Of a DNA stretch of 64,000 bases, positions 12,886 through 23,914 are shown piece by piece. The DNA lies in assembly GCA_020543525.1 (NCBI GenBank), contig JAHYIO010000003.1, forward strand, positions 2,914,001-2,978,000. Reading direction: 5' to 3'. The notes under the pieces are model-generated. The model worked only from the letters and a program-made list of their open reading frames with translations. It was not told the DNA's origin and made no database searches. Numbering within the stretch: position 1 is the first letter of the stretch; every line of letters begins with the position of its first letter. Both the position numbers and the translations under genes were made by a program. The stretch comes from Coriolopsis trogii (lineage: Eukaryota > Basidiomycota > Agaricomycetes > Polyporales > Polyporaceae).

Positions 12886-13612
12886 TTTCGTGAACGTGTG
12901 TGTTGTATGATCTCTGGATTATTGTTATTCATGTAGAACGATCTGTGTATTCGAACCTTCCGATGAGCCACTGTCAGGTCCGTCCACAAGGGCGCATGAG
13001 ACTATCCATTGAGGGATCATTCACCGGTCGATAGGAAGGCGGTCAATAGCCTCTTGTTACTTGTATACTACGACTACTCTTCAAGTCAAGTTCGGACGCT
13101 TCGAGTAGTAGTTACTCTCCGCCATGATGGGTGTATGTACACGGACGATAATAGTGCAAGACTAGCTGAGGTTGGGGGAGTCTCCTGTTTGGTCTCTTAC
13201 AACACCGTACGAGGAGAGATCGTAGTCTCGATCGAGCTCTTCAACTGACAATTCATTGCATGATCATATGAACGCTTGAGGCACCGTGCAATCACGTACA
13301 TAGAGTATACGATCCAGAGCCACTGTCACATGTGTCGTAACCACTCCGGAATCAACCAGTGAGAGTCTGAGAGAACGGGGAAATGCCGATCGCATCGGCA
13401 TAACTAGCCAATCATAGAGGAGTGTTGTCAACGAGAAGGACATGTGTAGTTGATCAATCGTTCAACAATATAGAAAGAAACGCTGCGGACAGTGCATGAG
13501 CTTACGAATAAGTAGGGTACAAGGACCGAGAAGGTACTCCACGTTCCAGCGCGAATAGCACTAGACGCATGGCTCACGTTATGGTCCAAGTCAGCCTCTT
13601 GCAATTGAGGCG
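12886..13612. other. intergenic region, no gene seen
   Basis: About 725 bases between met22 and the methyltransferase, more A/T-rich than the flanking exons. It must contain the met22 3' UTR and the methyltransferase promoter. I find no convincing exon, repeat or RNA gene. Confidence 0.5.
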
Positions 13613-14633
13613 ATGGCCGTATATGAGACCTGCGATAGTGTCGTCAATGAGTCCATTCCACTGCCACAACTCACCCCGACACCGCTCGCCAGAAACATCA
13701 TGGATTGGAAGAACGCGGACGCTGCGAAGAAGTACAAGCCGGGTGAAGCCATCACCGGGCCCATCGCGTTGCACCTCATCAGACAGTGCGGCCTCGACCG
13801 CGCAGACGGCACCGAGGACCTTGTCATTCTCGACAACGCCTGCGGCACCGGAGTTGTCACACTTGGCCTGTACGAGACGCTCTCCCCGGCGGCGAAGGAG
13901 CGGCTCGAGGTCGTCTGCGGCGACTTCTCGCCCGCGATGGTCGAGAGCGTGAAAGCGCGCATCGAAGAGAGCGGCTGGAAGGGAGCGCAAGGAAAGGTGG
14001 TCGACGCGCAGGTTCGTACGCATCCTCCGTCCCGGCTTCTCGTGGAGGAGCTGACGCGTGGTGAATGTCGAGCAGAAGATGGACCTCCCCTCGGCCTACT
14101 TCACGCACGCCATTACGAACTTCGCTCTCATCCCCATCCCTGAGCCCCGCGCGTGTCTCGCGGAGACGTTCCGTGTCCTCCGTCCAGGGGGTACTGCTGC
14201 CTTCTCGATTTGGCAGAGCGTCGGGTGGTATCCCATTGCTGTTGGGACGCTCGCGCGTATCCCGGAAGCGCCGCCGGTACCCTCGTTCAGTGACTACAGC
14301 ACCGTCTTTCTCAAGGATCGCGGCGCGGGAGGCGACCGTTGGACGGAGCGCACCTGTTTTGAAGGAGGTCTTCGCGAGGCCGGCTTTGAAGAGATACAGA
14401 CCGTGCTCCACAGCATGGTGACGACGTACCAGAGCGTCGACCAGTGGGAGCAGACGTTCAGTGCCGTGACGTTCAGCATGATCAAGCCTTTGTGGAGCGA
14501 TGAGGAGAGCGCGAAGATTGCACCGCAGTTCGCAGCGGCGCTGAAGGACGAGCTGCGCGAGAGGTTTGGAAGTGGGGAGGTGAAACTACACTGGGAGGCA
14601 TGGTGCGTGACCGCACGCAAGCCAGCCGCCTGA
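13613..14633 (+). CDS. class I SAM-dependent methyltransferase (Methyltransf_11/UbiE type)
   Basis: There are two exons. Exon 1 (13613-14011) runs from MAVYETCDSVV through the SAM-binding motif I LVILDNACGTGVVTLGLYE (about residues 65-85) and the acidic motif II region EVVCGDFSPAMVESVK. A 64-nt intron (14012-14075) follows with a CTGAC branch site. Exon 2 has KMDLPSAYFTHAITNFALIP (post-II) and ETFRVLRPGGTAAFSIWQSVGW (motif III), ending at TGA 14631-14633. The total is about 318 residues. The fold and cofactor are clear. The substrate is not: members methylate quinones, sterols, secondary metabolites or protein residues. There are no neighbouring biosynthetic genes to guide a guess. Confidence 0.88.
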
Positions 14634-15146
14634 GCGGAGGATGCATACCGTGCGAGGGTGTCCGGGAACTTTGGGGTTGCCTGCTGTGACTATACAAGCT
14701 TCGAGTTCTCAACAACTCAAAGTTGTACCGATATGTGCTGTTTTTTGGCTACCAGACTGGACCGTTACAATTACACTTGACTGTAATCATACTCTTCGGT
14801 GGCTGCGATGTGTCGAGGCAATATCTGCAAAGGGGCTCTGAGTCTACTCACAAGGGCGACGATGATGAGATGGTGGTGGTTGAGCGGAAGAAGTGGGCGC
14901 TCTTTCAAGGCACCTCTCACTGTGACCACCACTAACAAGTTCTACATCGACTGGGACTACTCTTGTCATCTGCACCACTCCGTATTTCTTCTGACCTCTC
15001 AACGCAGGTTGCCACTAAGTAGCTTGACCACGCAATCGTAGTGAATACACTGTAGTACTCCAACAGGACACGGCCGAGACCGACGCCAGTAATCAGTAAC
15101 CTTGAACCCGATTTCCACAATCTCAACAGTGGAGTGATGCGCATAG
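14634..15146. other. intergenic region, no gene seen
   Basis: About 510 bases between the methyltransferase stop and the SET-gene start. It is A/T-richer than flanking exons. No exon, repeat or RNA gene is recognisable. Confidence 0.5.
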
Positions 15147-17220
15147 ATGATTGCAGTCTCGTTACGGAACCTTCTACTTTGGGCGCAAGAGAACGGTATA
15201 TGCCTACACGAAGACATCACTCTGGTCGAGACCGGAAGCACAGGAATAGGCGTGGTATCTCAGAAAGAGATATCCGTCTCCGAGAAGCGTCCGTCGTTTC
15301 TACCCGATATATTGCTTTCTCTGCTGATGTTTTGCGATCTGCAGTTGCCGAAATACCCAGAGCAGTTGTGCTTTCTGTCAGATCCTGCTCGTTGTCACAC
15401 AGGATACTATGGGTACCCTATGGACATGGCGCCGCCCTCGCGCTCTCTCTGGCAGTCTACTCCGAACTGTGGGTTGACGTCTTCTTGCGCTAGGCATGGA
15501 AAGACGGGATTTTACGCAAAATGCTGAACAGTAAGTGCGCCGTTGGCCGTATGGGCATGGCAAAGCGACCGTTTCTCAATAGCTTGGAGTTGCTGATTTG
15601 CGTCATGATAGATTGACACAGGTTGAAAGGTCACGACTCGAGATGGAGTGTATATCTACGCTCCATGCCATCGAGTATTGTTCCCATTGCACGACTATGG
15701 GGTCATCGAGACGCTTTCCCAGAAGATCGAGATGCGCGAGAGGCAGCACAGTGGATTCTTGGCACAGAGGTTCAGAGAGAACTGCAAGATGATTCTGGGA
15801 ATATGCTGGTAGTGAGTTCACTGTGAATTTGTGCACTTATCGGCCAGAGTTGACGTTCTATATCTGTTCAGGAAGATATTGACGACTTTTATGCGACTGA
15901 GGTCCATCCGCTCCTGAGTTCGGAGGGATACCGCCCATCGCGCCACGGATTTTTGCACGCATACTCCTTGGTCTGTTCGCGCGCATTCATGGTGGATGCA
16001 TACCACGGACTCTCCATGGTCCCCTTTGCCGATGCGTGAGACCAAGCCTTATCTCACATACGAGACATCAAGCTGACGCCCCTCCAGATTCAACCATGCA
16101 CATGACAACCACGTTCAGCTCGCCGTATGTCTCAACGGTACCCGGAACTCCTATCCGACACTAATACATCTGTGGTTCTTGGACAGAGCGAGTATGACGT
16201 CTGTACTACGTGCGGATCGCTCCGTGAATGCCCCCATGACCGCGACGATGACCGTGATGACATGGGCGACGATGATGGTACGTACGCAGTGTCGTCGCCA
16301 GAAGTCGTGGACACCGTCGACATGGTCACGGTCCGCGTCGTACCACCAGGAGAAGAGGTCTTCAACACTTACGGAGCCGACCTCAGCAATGCTGCCCTCC
16401 TCGCACGCTACGGTTTCATGCTCGAAGGCGGAGAGTCTGACACCGTCACGTTTGGATGGCCAGGATCAGGCCTGACTCTCGATTCTGACACAGAGCTCGT
16501 CAGAGTGTACCAGTGCGCGAGGAGGGCTGTGTCTTCGATGATGGACGACGTCTCTTTACTGTATTTCTCGGAGGAAGATGAGCCGACCAGTCGGCGGGCA
16601 CCACTGCTCTCCATCAACGGCGACGGGCAAGTCTCTCTGGGGCTCTTCGTCCACGCGGTCTTGGACGTGCTCTCGCGCCTGCCGTCACCCGCGCCTGTCG
16701 CCGACCGGCTCGATGAAGTATCAAAGATTGTCTACGATGCTATGAAAGCTCTGTCGATGATCGAAGCAACAGGTGGCGAAGAGCAGAATTCCACACATGA
16801 TGAGAGCTCAAGCACTCGTGTATGTGTATCAGTCATACTCAATCTACGCTCCAAACTCACACAGGACGGAAGGCGCATGAAGTCTTGTCGGGTGTCGCGG
16901 CAGCCCTCTGCAACCTGTGTAGGGCCCGCATCGCCCGGATGGGTATGCCCAGTTATCGCAATGCCAGTGCAGATGTACTAGGAGAACTACTGGACGTGAG
17001 CTGTTTACGCACCGCACACACCCTCGCTGAAACTGATACGTACTCATGATGCTCCATGTAGAATATGCCGTCGGATCGACCCAAGGCAAAGCTCGCTCTA
17101 GAGTACCTACTCGGAGAGCGTGCGATTCTCGAGGCTTGTGCGGCTGGTTGGGAGGATATTCGGGATTCCCTCTCTTTTTGTGACGGCAAATCCTCATTGT
17201 CGATAACTTCGTCGACGTAG
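15147..17220 (+). CDS. SET-domain protein lysine methyltransferase (SETD6/Rkm-like)
   Basis: The start MIAVSLRNLLLWAQENGICL leads into ITLVETGSTGIGVVSQKEIS, the N-terminal SET strand with a GxG-like turn. After several short introns the SET core appears: YHGLSMVPFADAFNHAHDNH (about 16000-16110; the N-H pair of the SAM/substrate knot), then a Cys-rich insertion YDVCTTCGSLRECPHD, and GEEVFNTYGADLSNAALLARYGFMLEGGE (the YG-LSNA-LL-RYGF signature) near 16350-16430. A helical C-terminal region ends at TAG 17218-17220. This layout matches the Rubisco-LSMT/SETD6/Rkm class, which methylates ribosomal proteins or other non-histone targets; the target here is unknown. An acidic Asp-rich loop (HDRDDDRDDMGDDDG) sits between the Cys motif and the catalytic strand. 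Confidence 0.82.
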
Positions 17221-18366
17221 GTGTACAAGGTTGAGACAACCGAACGTTTAACAATGGACTGTTCGACACTATCGCTATCCCCATCACACATAGTCGATCC
17301 GCAGCAATGCTCATATCCGGTGGTCCTTTCTTCATCGACATCGACGCTTACAACTGTGGTAGCAGCAATTCAATCGCAAAGTCTTTGAATCCCCCATCCG
17401 CACCTTGACGACTTGCTCCGTGACCAAGGTGTGGAGGACGGCATTGGGGTCTAGTCTGCGCGCAATTGAGCCTTCGAACCGTAGGGTGGCAATTCTGGGT
17501 TTGTAAGCAGAATTTTGATCTCCGACCACGCGTCAAGATCTATACATTAGCGCCTACGCGTCGACGCGTCACGCTCCAGTCATAGCAAGACATGTACAGT
17601 CTCGATATCGCTCTCAGAATGCCCACGTGTCAGGAAGCAACATAATCTTCATAACAACGTTCCTGCCTTTACATGAAGAATTGTCATAGGATAAGTAGAA
17701 AACTGTAGATCTTCTATTAGGCACCAGGGATCATGAGTTGAATGGGTCATTCTCACCGTGATTGCGCTTGCATTAAGAAGGCTAACCTATACTGCTGGGT
17801 ATCAGAGAAACGAGATTTGGTTTTTGCAGGAACGAACGGGTGTCGGAACGGATTGGAGCGTAGGGTGGGCGGCCAACAAGAGGACGTCCTTACTAGTGGT
17901 ACCTGCCCATCAGGTCTGTGAGCGTGAGCGTACCTATGATCAATTAGAATCTAAGCCTATGTACATTATCAGGTCTTAAGGATATTCACCCTCCAGGATG
18001 CCCCAGCTTGCAATCGACCTATAGCAGATGATAATGATAGTGGGGATGTTGCACAGTGGAAGGCAATGGGTTTGATTTTGCCAAAGACCGGACCGTTCTG
18101 GCGGAGACATGTCCAGAAAATCTCATAGTCCAAGCATAGCGAAGCTCCTTTTCCGCGAAGAGAACGGAGTCGTCAACGACGGGAGGGACGATGCTACAGT
18201 GAGGAATGAAGCGACAATGCACACACTGTACCGTACAGCCGGTGTCACCTCCATCCGTATATGGAGATCACCTTATAAGGAACCTAAGCTAGTCTATATA
18301 AGGAGATGACCATGTATGGCAGTTCGGATCACTCGGCATCGTTCAAACTCAGCACAATTGCTACCC
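17221..18366. other. intergenic region without a recognisable gene
   Basis: About 1.15 kb, A/T-richer than the flanking genes. Short open frames exist on both strands (for example minus-strand 17332-17529) but none has a family motif or plausible splicing. I take it as the SET gene 3' flank plus spacer up to the inserted element. Confidence 0.5.
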
Positions 18367-18368
18367 TA

Positions 18369-19049
18369 CTATCGCTCCCCTAGAGTTCGGAGGTTAGCCG
18401 AGGAGCCTGCTGTATCTTCCCTCCCTCAACCCCGATAATGCTGAAATTTGGTACATCAACGAAGCGTAGTACAAACAGCGAGCCTGCAAATTTTGGTGAG
18501 AGTACAACAAAAACTGAGTGTTTGAACAGAGTAAGAGGTGCCCTCCCCTAGTGTTCGGAGGTTTCTCCGCGCGCAGTGTCACAATCAGTCACACTGCCGA
18601 AGGATGCCGGTTATGATCTCCGACTGATGTCCCCCTCTGGAACTGGGCGCCACATGTCGGGTAACCGAAACTAGCGCTCTTGAAAGTCACGCTCGAGAAC
18701 CTCGAGGACATACTCTCTACATCTGTCCCATACACAGTATGTAGAGGCTCGGAAAATTTGATATTGGACTTTTCATACCTGGAGAAATAAGTCTGTGAAT
18801 TTCTAGTGAGAGCGCCCGCCATTCAAATCCAGGCGAGGGTCGCAAACGCAAGAGGGACCCATCTCCGGAACACTCTTTGCCCAAGATCGCAACGACCTCA
18901 CGTCCGTTTCATCTCGTTCTTTTTTAAATACATTACTCGTATCTGTGCCCACATATTTGTATAATTTCAGCATTCTGAAGTCGTAAACGAGCGAGCTACA
19001 CCCTTATCTCCGAACACTAGGGCACCTCCGAACACTAGGGGAGCGATAG
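18369..19049. mobile_element. 681-bp non-autonomous TIR element with TA target duplication
   Basis: The left end reads CTATCGCTCCCCTAGAGTTC (18369 on). The right end is its inverted copy, ending at 19049, with 24 of 25 bases matching over the first 25. Both ends are flanked by the dinucleotide TA (18367-18368 and 19050-19051). A sub-terminal copy of the CCCTAGTGTTCGGAGG motif lies inside at about 18546-18561, and a tandem TCCGAACACTAGG copy lies next to the right end. No transposase is encoded; the longest internal frame is 77 codons on the minus strand and resembles nothing I know. TIRs plus a TA duplication are typical of Tc1/mariner-type MITEs. Superfamily assignment is inference. Confidence 0.82.
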
Positions 19050-19201
19050 TACGGTTCGAGGGTCGCGTTTGAAAGCAGACCTTACTGGACCGTCAATCCC
19101 GCCCGTCAAAGAGGTCCGTAAGGTCTGCCTACGGGAGACAAATTGGGGTCACCTTCCATGTCGCAGACTTCTTTTGCAATTGGTCCACGTCTCACACCCC
19201 C

Positions 19202-19504
19202 TCAACAACGCCTTCTCGGCATACCTCCTCCTCCCCACTCCCATCCTCGTCCGCAGAGTCTCCCAGAACTCCCTCCTCCCCAGATCGAGTGTCCCCGAAT
19301 CAGCGCCACCGCCCTGCCTGTAGGAGTGGACAAAGATATTTGAAGCGATGTCTCGCGTCCCGTGGGTTCAAAATGCGGTGTAGGATCGAAGACGGCCTCA
19401 GGATAAAACGTCCCTCCGATAGCATCGTTTAGATTGAGGGCTTCACTGGCCTTGAGCGCTTTGGTAATGAACACAAAGCACTGAACAATTGCTTCAAACG
19501 ACAT
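19202..19504 (-). other. unrecognised small ORF, possibly a gene remnant
   Basis: The frame opens with ATG at 19504. For about 75 codons it reads like ordinary protein (MSFEAIVQCFVFITKALKAS ... GGTFYPEAVFDPTPHF ...), then becomes Gly/Arg/Trp-rich and non-protein-like. A CTCCTACAG acceptor-like site occurs near the change. It may be an exon of a small unknown gene or a truncated gene next to the inserted element. I recognise no family. Confidence 0.22.
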
Positions 19505-19645
19505 TGTCGCATGCGTTCTACGGAATTATGCGAGAGGGGCTAACTCGAGGAGTCATTCCGTTTGGCCGCATTGTGGCCGGAGTTATAATGAGAGCGCATA
19601 TAGCATACGCGTTGTGATTTAGAATATCAGACAGAATGTACATGT

Positions 19646-20129
19646 TCACGATTTGCCTTCAAAGCGGAATACCTCCTCCAATTCCTTTGCGGTAAGTCCA
19701 TCAGTAGAGAGATCTCTTTGTCATGTACAACACAGACAAGAGCGTACCTGCCACCAGGGAAGCGCCCCTCCGCTGCCTGTGGCGCCCTCGACGAAGCTCT
19801 CCTGCATATGGTCGGTAACCTTCCACCACTTCTGCGTCTCTGGATCGGCAGCAATCCCGGCCATGTCTGCGTCATAGTCCGATCCGGTATACTTGAAGTT
19901 GGCGATGAGGAGCTGTAGAGGCGGGTAGTAGTGGATCGAGTAGTCGACGATGTGGTGCCGCTCGAGAGCTGCTAGGACCCCAGGCCAGACGGAGGCATGT
20001 ATTTCCTTGTATTCCTTCTCCGCGTCTGGCTTGAGCTAGATGCCATCATAAGGGAATAGCATCACTGGTCGAGGCACGGAGGCGTACTTTGATGATTTGA
20101 CAAACACGTTTGGAGTGTGGGATAGACAT
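19646..20129 (-). CDS. L-rhamnose mutarotase (RhaM family)
   Basis: Three exons are read on the minus strand: 20129-20088, 20035-19748 and 19684-19646, with a 52-nt and a 63-nt intron in phase 0. The protein is 122 residues; bacterial RhaM is about 104. The family signature is complete: an N-terminal MSIPHSKRVCQIIK then LKPDAEKEYKEIHASVWPGV, a central HHIVDYSIHYYPP with active-site His candidates, DADMAGIAADPETQKWWKVT, DHMQESFVEG, WWQ and ELEEVFRFEG. The enzyme interconverts alpha and beta anomers of L-rhamnose, easing uptake of pectin-derived rhamnose into catabolism. No other rhamnose genes lie nearby, so it stands alone. It is poorly visible as an ORF because its exons are short. Confidence 0.88.
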
Positions 20130-20773
20130 AGCTATCACAACTGCAAGGCTATGTTTGTGGGATGAGATGCTGAGAGATGTTGACTCCGAGGGTCTGTCGT
20201 CCTGTTTTTGTAGCTAGACTCTGGAGGAGTCGTGACCTAGGCGACGGAGACCGGCGGCCCGGATGGTCCGCACCGAGGACAGGATCTTCAAGTTCCACCA
20301 GAATGAACCTGCTCAGACTCGAGTCTTCAGACATGAGGCACCAGCAGTGGGTTTCCTGTGCGTGTTTCGGCCAGAATCAAGACGTCTGTGCAATCAACGG
20401 GATGATAGATACGAAGTCATGCATCAAGCCTCCCAGGGATGATCCCGCTGTCGGTTTGACGGCGAAACGTGCTGGAAGTACGCCAGGTAGCGTCGTTGTC
20501 TCAGCCCGAGTTTAGCCCCAATCGCACAACGAGATGGCAAGAGAAAGCACAACAGGCCAACAGGACTGAGGAAGGCGAGGATGGAGACGAACAGGGAAAT
20601 CGCTTGGGGGCGTGTTGGGACTCGGAGGCGCTAGAGTCGTGCGGCAGTGATTTCGAACTCCGCCAGCTACGCCTCTTCCTCCATCCCTCCACCACGCCGC
20701 CTCCATCCCCGCCCACGACTGACTCTCCGCTTCGCCTACGATCTCTCTTACGACTCTTATCTGACCATTAGAC
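20130..20773. other. divergent promoter region of mutarotase and Rab genes
   Basis: About 640 bases between the divergent starts. C/T-rich patches (about 20670-20765) precede the Rab start, as expected for a well-expressed fungal gene. No other gene is apparent. Confidence 0.4.
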
Positions 20774-21883
20774 ATGGCTGAGGGAAGCAACTTCGACTAC
20801 TTGTTCAAGGTGAGTCGCCGCCGTCAGCGCGAGGCGAAGGAGGCATTGATTGGTTGCTGCGTACTCGGTCGGATAGGTCGTCCTCATTGGAGACTCTGGT
20901 GTCGGTAAATCGTGCGTGTTTTGATTCTTGGGACTTAAGCTATCCAGGCTCATCTCGCGTGTCTTCTTTTCTTCAGCAACCGTGCGTATCTCTAGACTGC
21001 GGCCAGGGGTCGAAACGAAGAGGATTGGGGTCTGACGCAAGCTCCGCAGTGCTCTCGCGGTTCACTCGCAATGAGTTCAACCTCGAGACAAAGTCGACCA
21101 TCGGTGTCGAGTTTGCCACACGGTCAATCAATGTCGACGGCAAGACGCTGAAGGCGCAGATCTGGGATACCGGTGAGCTTCCCTCATTTGCCACAGCCCG
21201 ATGCGGCTCCTCTCTCCCCAAAACGCATCCGCTCACCCAATCTGGCCTGTAGCTGGTCAGGAGCGTTATCGTGCGATCACGGCCGCGTGAGTGAGCTTGG
21301 CCCTCTCGCTTACGTGCGTATACTTAGCCGGTCGTCGTCGTCTTCGCCCACAGATACTACCGTGGCGCGGTCGGTGCGCTCCTCGTCTACGACATTTCCA
21401 AGGCGGCGACGTACAACAACGTGACGCGGTGGTTGAAGGAGCTCCGCGACCATGCAGACTCGAACATCGTCATCATGCTCGTTGGAAACAAGAGTGATTT
21501 GAAGCACCTTCGTGCGGTAACGACGGAGGAAGCGAAGACATTTGCGGGTATGTGCTCCTTCCGTATATTGTACATCACTCGAGTAGTGTCTCACACTTGG
21601 CCATATGCACAGCCGAGAACGGACTGTCGTTCATCGAGACGTCTGCGCTGGACGCATCGAACGTCGAGTCGGCTTTCCAGACCATCCTGACTGGTGCGTT
21701 GACATCTTCTCTCGGTCGACTCAAGATATGGCCTGACGCAGGGATGGGCTAGACATCTACCGCATCGTGTCGAGCAAGTCGCTTGAGCAGTCAGAGGACC
21801 CGATCAAGCCAACGTCCGGTGACACCATCACCGTCAGCCACAGTGTCGACACCCCAGCAAACCAGGGTGGCAAGTGCTGTTAA
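20774..21883 (+). CDS. Rab11/Ypt3-type small GTPase
   Basis: The encoded protein is about 212 residues and begins [20 protein letters not shown]. It carries P-loop GDSGVGKSN (G1), the effector region [11 protein letters not shown] (G2), [13 protein letters not shown] (G3), [11 protein letters not shown] (G4) and ETSALDASN (G5), and ends with the prenylation pair GGKCC (TAA at 21881-21883). The sequence is of the Rab11/Ypt3/Ypt31 subfamily, which controls late-Golgi and recycling-endosome traffic to the growing tip. The gene is cut by many introns. After the P-loop Lys codon the exon ends at 20911, a 5-nt micro-exon CAACC lies at 20977-20981, and the next exon starts at 21050. Only this splicing gives the obligatory [13 protein letters not shown]. 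Confidence 0.95.
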
Positions 21884-22266
21884 GGGCTTCTTGAGCCCGA
21901 GGTCGTTCGGTCGGCGGGTGAGTTGAGGGATTATCGGTTGCGGAACGCCGTCCTATACTTCAGCCTCAGTTCTGTGGGGACTGTCGCATTCGCACCGCAG
22001 GATCCCTGTGCGTACGTCTACATGTGTCTGTTGTAATCATCTTCTTTTCCGCGCTTTCTATCTATCTGGCGTGCGGTCGGTGTATGCTCCTTGTTGTTGG
22101 CTGTTCGTACTGTACATATTGAAATTCGGATAAATAGAGGAGCATAGGAGAACGTTATGTGCGACCGCCGTCATCAATCCAAGATCAGTAAGTTGTACCC
22201 GGTGGAACCATGGAGAAGGGGTGATACAAGTATAGTGGCAAGTATGTGGGTAGATTGTACGAACTG
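21884..22266. other. intergenic gap between two convergent genes
   Basis: About 380 bases holding the 3' UTRs of the Rab gene and the convergent unknown gene. AATAGAGG and ATAAATAG-like A/T-rich patches near 22120-22140 could serve polyadenylation. No gene is seen. Confidence 0.4.
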
Positions 22267-23778
22267 TTAAGGCTCGGGGTCTTGCCAGGTCGGGAGGTAA
22301 TGCCGGGACATCATCCTGGGATTGACGTGCGCCAGGTACTGGTTCATCGTGATCCTTGGAGGTTCGGCGACCGTGCAGGTCACAGGCAGGAAAACAGGCC
22401 AGGCGGCTTCGTGGATCCTTACCACTGGGTCCTCGGGGGCTGCATGCGGAGAGCTGGGGCCTGCTTCGGGCCCAGGGGATTCACCGTCATTGTCGTTAAC
22501 GGCATCGTCGCCGCCATCCCGAGCCTTATCTTTCTCCGGCTGCGTGCCGTCGAGTTCGAGCTCGAGCTCGAAGATCGCGCCGACAGTCGCTCGGAGGCGC
22601 CTCATGCGGAGGCCGTAGAGCGAGATCCGGTCGTCCTTTGGTCCGAGCGCGAGGTGGGCGAACGCGGGATGGGGCTCCATCGCGGACACCTCCTGCAGTT
22701 TGCGATTTGGAGCGGGACGAGGGTGATGGGCGAATGTGAGCTTTCGGGCGGCAGGAGGACTGGAAGCACGGAAGGGCACGTACGGTGTAGAAGCGGGTGA
22801 TGAGCGCGGAGAGGGCGACGCAGAGCTCGATGCGCTTGCAGGGGCGCCGCTTGTTGCTGTGGGGGCCTGCGCGTCGGAAGGAGACGAGAATGGACCGCAC
22901 GGGCTCGTGTTCGGGGTATGCGGGCCACTGCGGAGACCGTCGGTCAACCTCTGCGATCCTGTATGCGGCGAGACAGAGGGGCATGAACGAAAGGAGGGAG
23001 AGATATGCGGGAAGATGGTAGGGGGAAAGGAAGAGAACGTGAGACTGACCCTGATGCGCACCCAGATGTTTTCCTGGTAATAGTCCACGAACACCTTCCC
23101 CTTCGCGTCCTCCATCGCGCGCTCAATGGCACGCCGGCCCATTAACAGGCTCTTCACAGGGACGCCTTCTTCCCCGTCGACGGTGCGGAACTCGAGGTCG
23201 AACCGGTGGTCGACCAGGTCCTCCTCGCTCACCTCGATATGCTCGAGCTCGGGCGGGGGCGTCCCACGCATAGGCACAGGCGGGGCCTGCTCGAGGAGCC
23301 GTTCCTCTTCGAACACCTTCTTCGCCTTGCGCTGCCGCTCACGAATGCCCGCGGTGAGGGAGTGCCAGAAGCGCGGGCGGAGCTCCTCGTTGGGATACCC
23401 GTCGGATGTCGTCAGCCAGTTGTCCTCGCGCGCGTTGTAGAGCTTCTGCTCTCTCTCGGTCAGTTGCGAACCGAACTCCCATGTGCGTTGGTACGGGTAC
23501 GGGTCGTAGTGCGGCGGGGGCGAGGTGCGCGTCCACCGCGTGAGAAGCGGCGGGGGGCGCACGTCGAGCGCGGCGGAGAGGGAGGATGTGGAGAACCCCC
23601 TCACGAATTCAGGCAGAGGGGGCGGTGGCCGTGGTTTCGGATTGAAAAATCTCTGCATTGAGAGGCGAACCCACCTCGATTTGAGGGTTTCCATGGTGGG
23701 CACCGGACGATCCTTGCTGGGCGCTGGACGATCCATGGTGGGAGTTGAAGACAAAGGAGAGTGTTCGCTTATAAGCAC
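22267..23778 (-). CDS. conserved-looking protein of unknown function
   Basis: Exon 1 starts at 23778 (MLISEHSPLSSTPTMDRP; alternatively at the MDRP or METLKSRW Met) and reads through a Pro-rich region with FFNPKPRPPPP and RGFSTSSLSAALD, then a charged helical part (LTAGIRERQRKAKKVFEEER) to VDYYQENIWVRIR near 23050. The 503-codon ORF continues uninterrupted, but its middle is low-complexity Pro/Ser/Ala. A spliced model using introns near 22965-23050 and 22690-22780 gives a more protein-like segment (PEHEPVRSILVSFRRAGP ... CVALSALITRFYT) before EVSAMEPHPAFAHLALGPKD. It ends HYLPTWQDPEP at 22267. The basic Phe/Ser-rich N-terminus hints at mitochondrial targeting; that is inference. I do not recognise the family. 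Confidence 0.7.
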   Translation of the reverse strand: MLISEHSPLSSTPTMDRPAPSKDRPVPTMETLKSRWVRLSMQRFFNPKPRPPPPLPEFVRGFSTSSLSAALDVRPPPLLTRWTRTSPPPHYDPYPYQRTWEFGSQLTEREQKLYNAREDNWLTTSDGYPNEELRPRFWHSLTAGIRERQRKAKKVFEEERLLEQAPPVPMRGTPPPELEHIEVSEEDLVDHRFDLEFRTVDGEEGVPVKSLLMGRRAIERAMEDAKGKVFVDYYQENIWVRIRVSLTFSSFPPTIFPHISPSFRSCPSVSPHTGSQRLTDGLRSGPHTPNTSPCGPFSSPSDAQAPTATSGAPASASSSASPSPRSSPASTPYVPFRASSPPAARKLTFAHHPRPAPNRKLQEVSAMEPHPAFAHLALGPKDDRISLYGLRMRRLRATVGAIFELELELDGTQPEKDKARDGGDDAVNDNDGESPGPEAGPSSPHAAPEDPVVRIHEAAWPVFLPVTCTVAEPPRITMNQYLAHVNPRMMSRHYLPTWQDPEP

Positions 23779-23914
23779 TTGTACATGAGGATCACCCCAT
23801 ATGGCAAGTGGTATGTGGGATCAAACCGCGAGGTGTTCAAGAGATGTTCGTGATAGCAGTCGCAATCAGCATTCCACGTATGCTACACTTGTATACACTT
23901 TGTATGATATGCGG

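Noticed and set aside
22267..23778. Reading the whole 503-codon minus-strand frame as one intronless exon
   Set aside because: The middle is low-complexity Pro/Ser/Ala, while another frame there gives normal protein flanked by GT...AG sites, so two introns are more likely.
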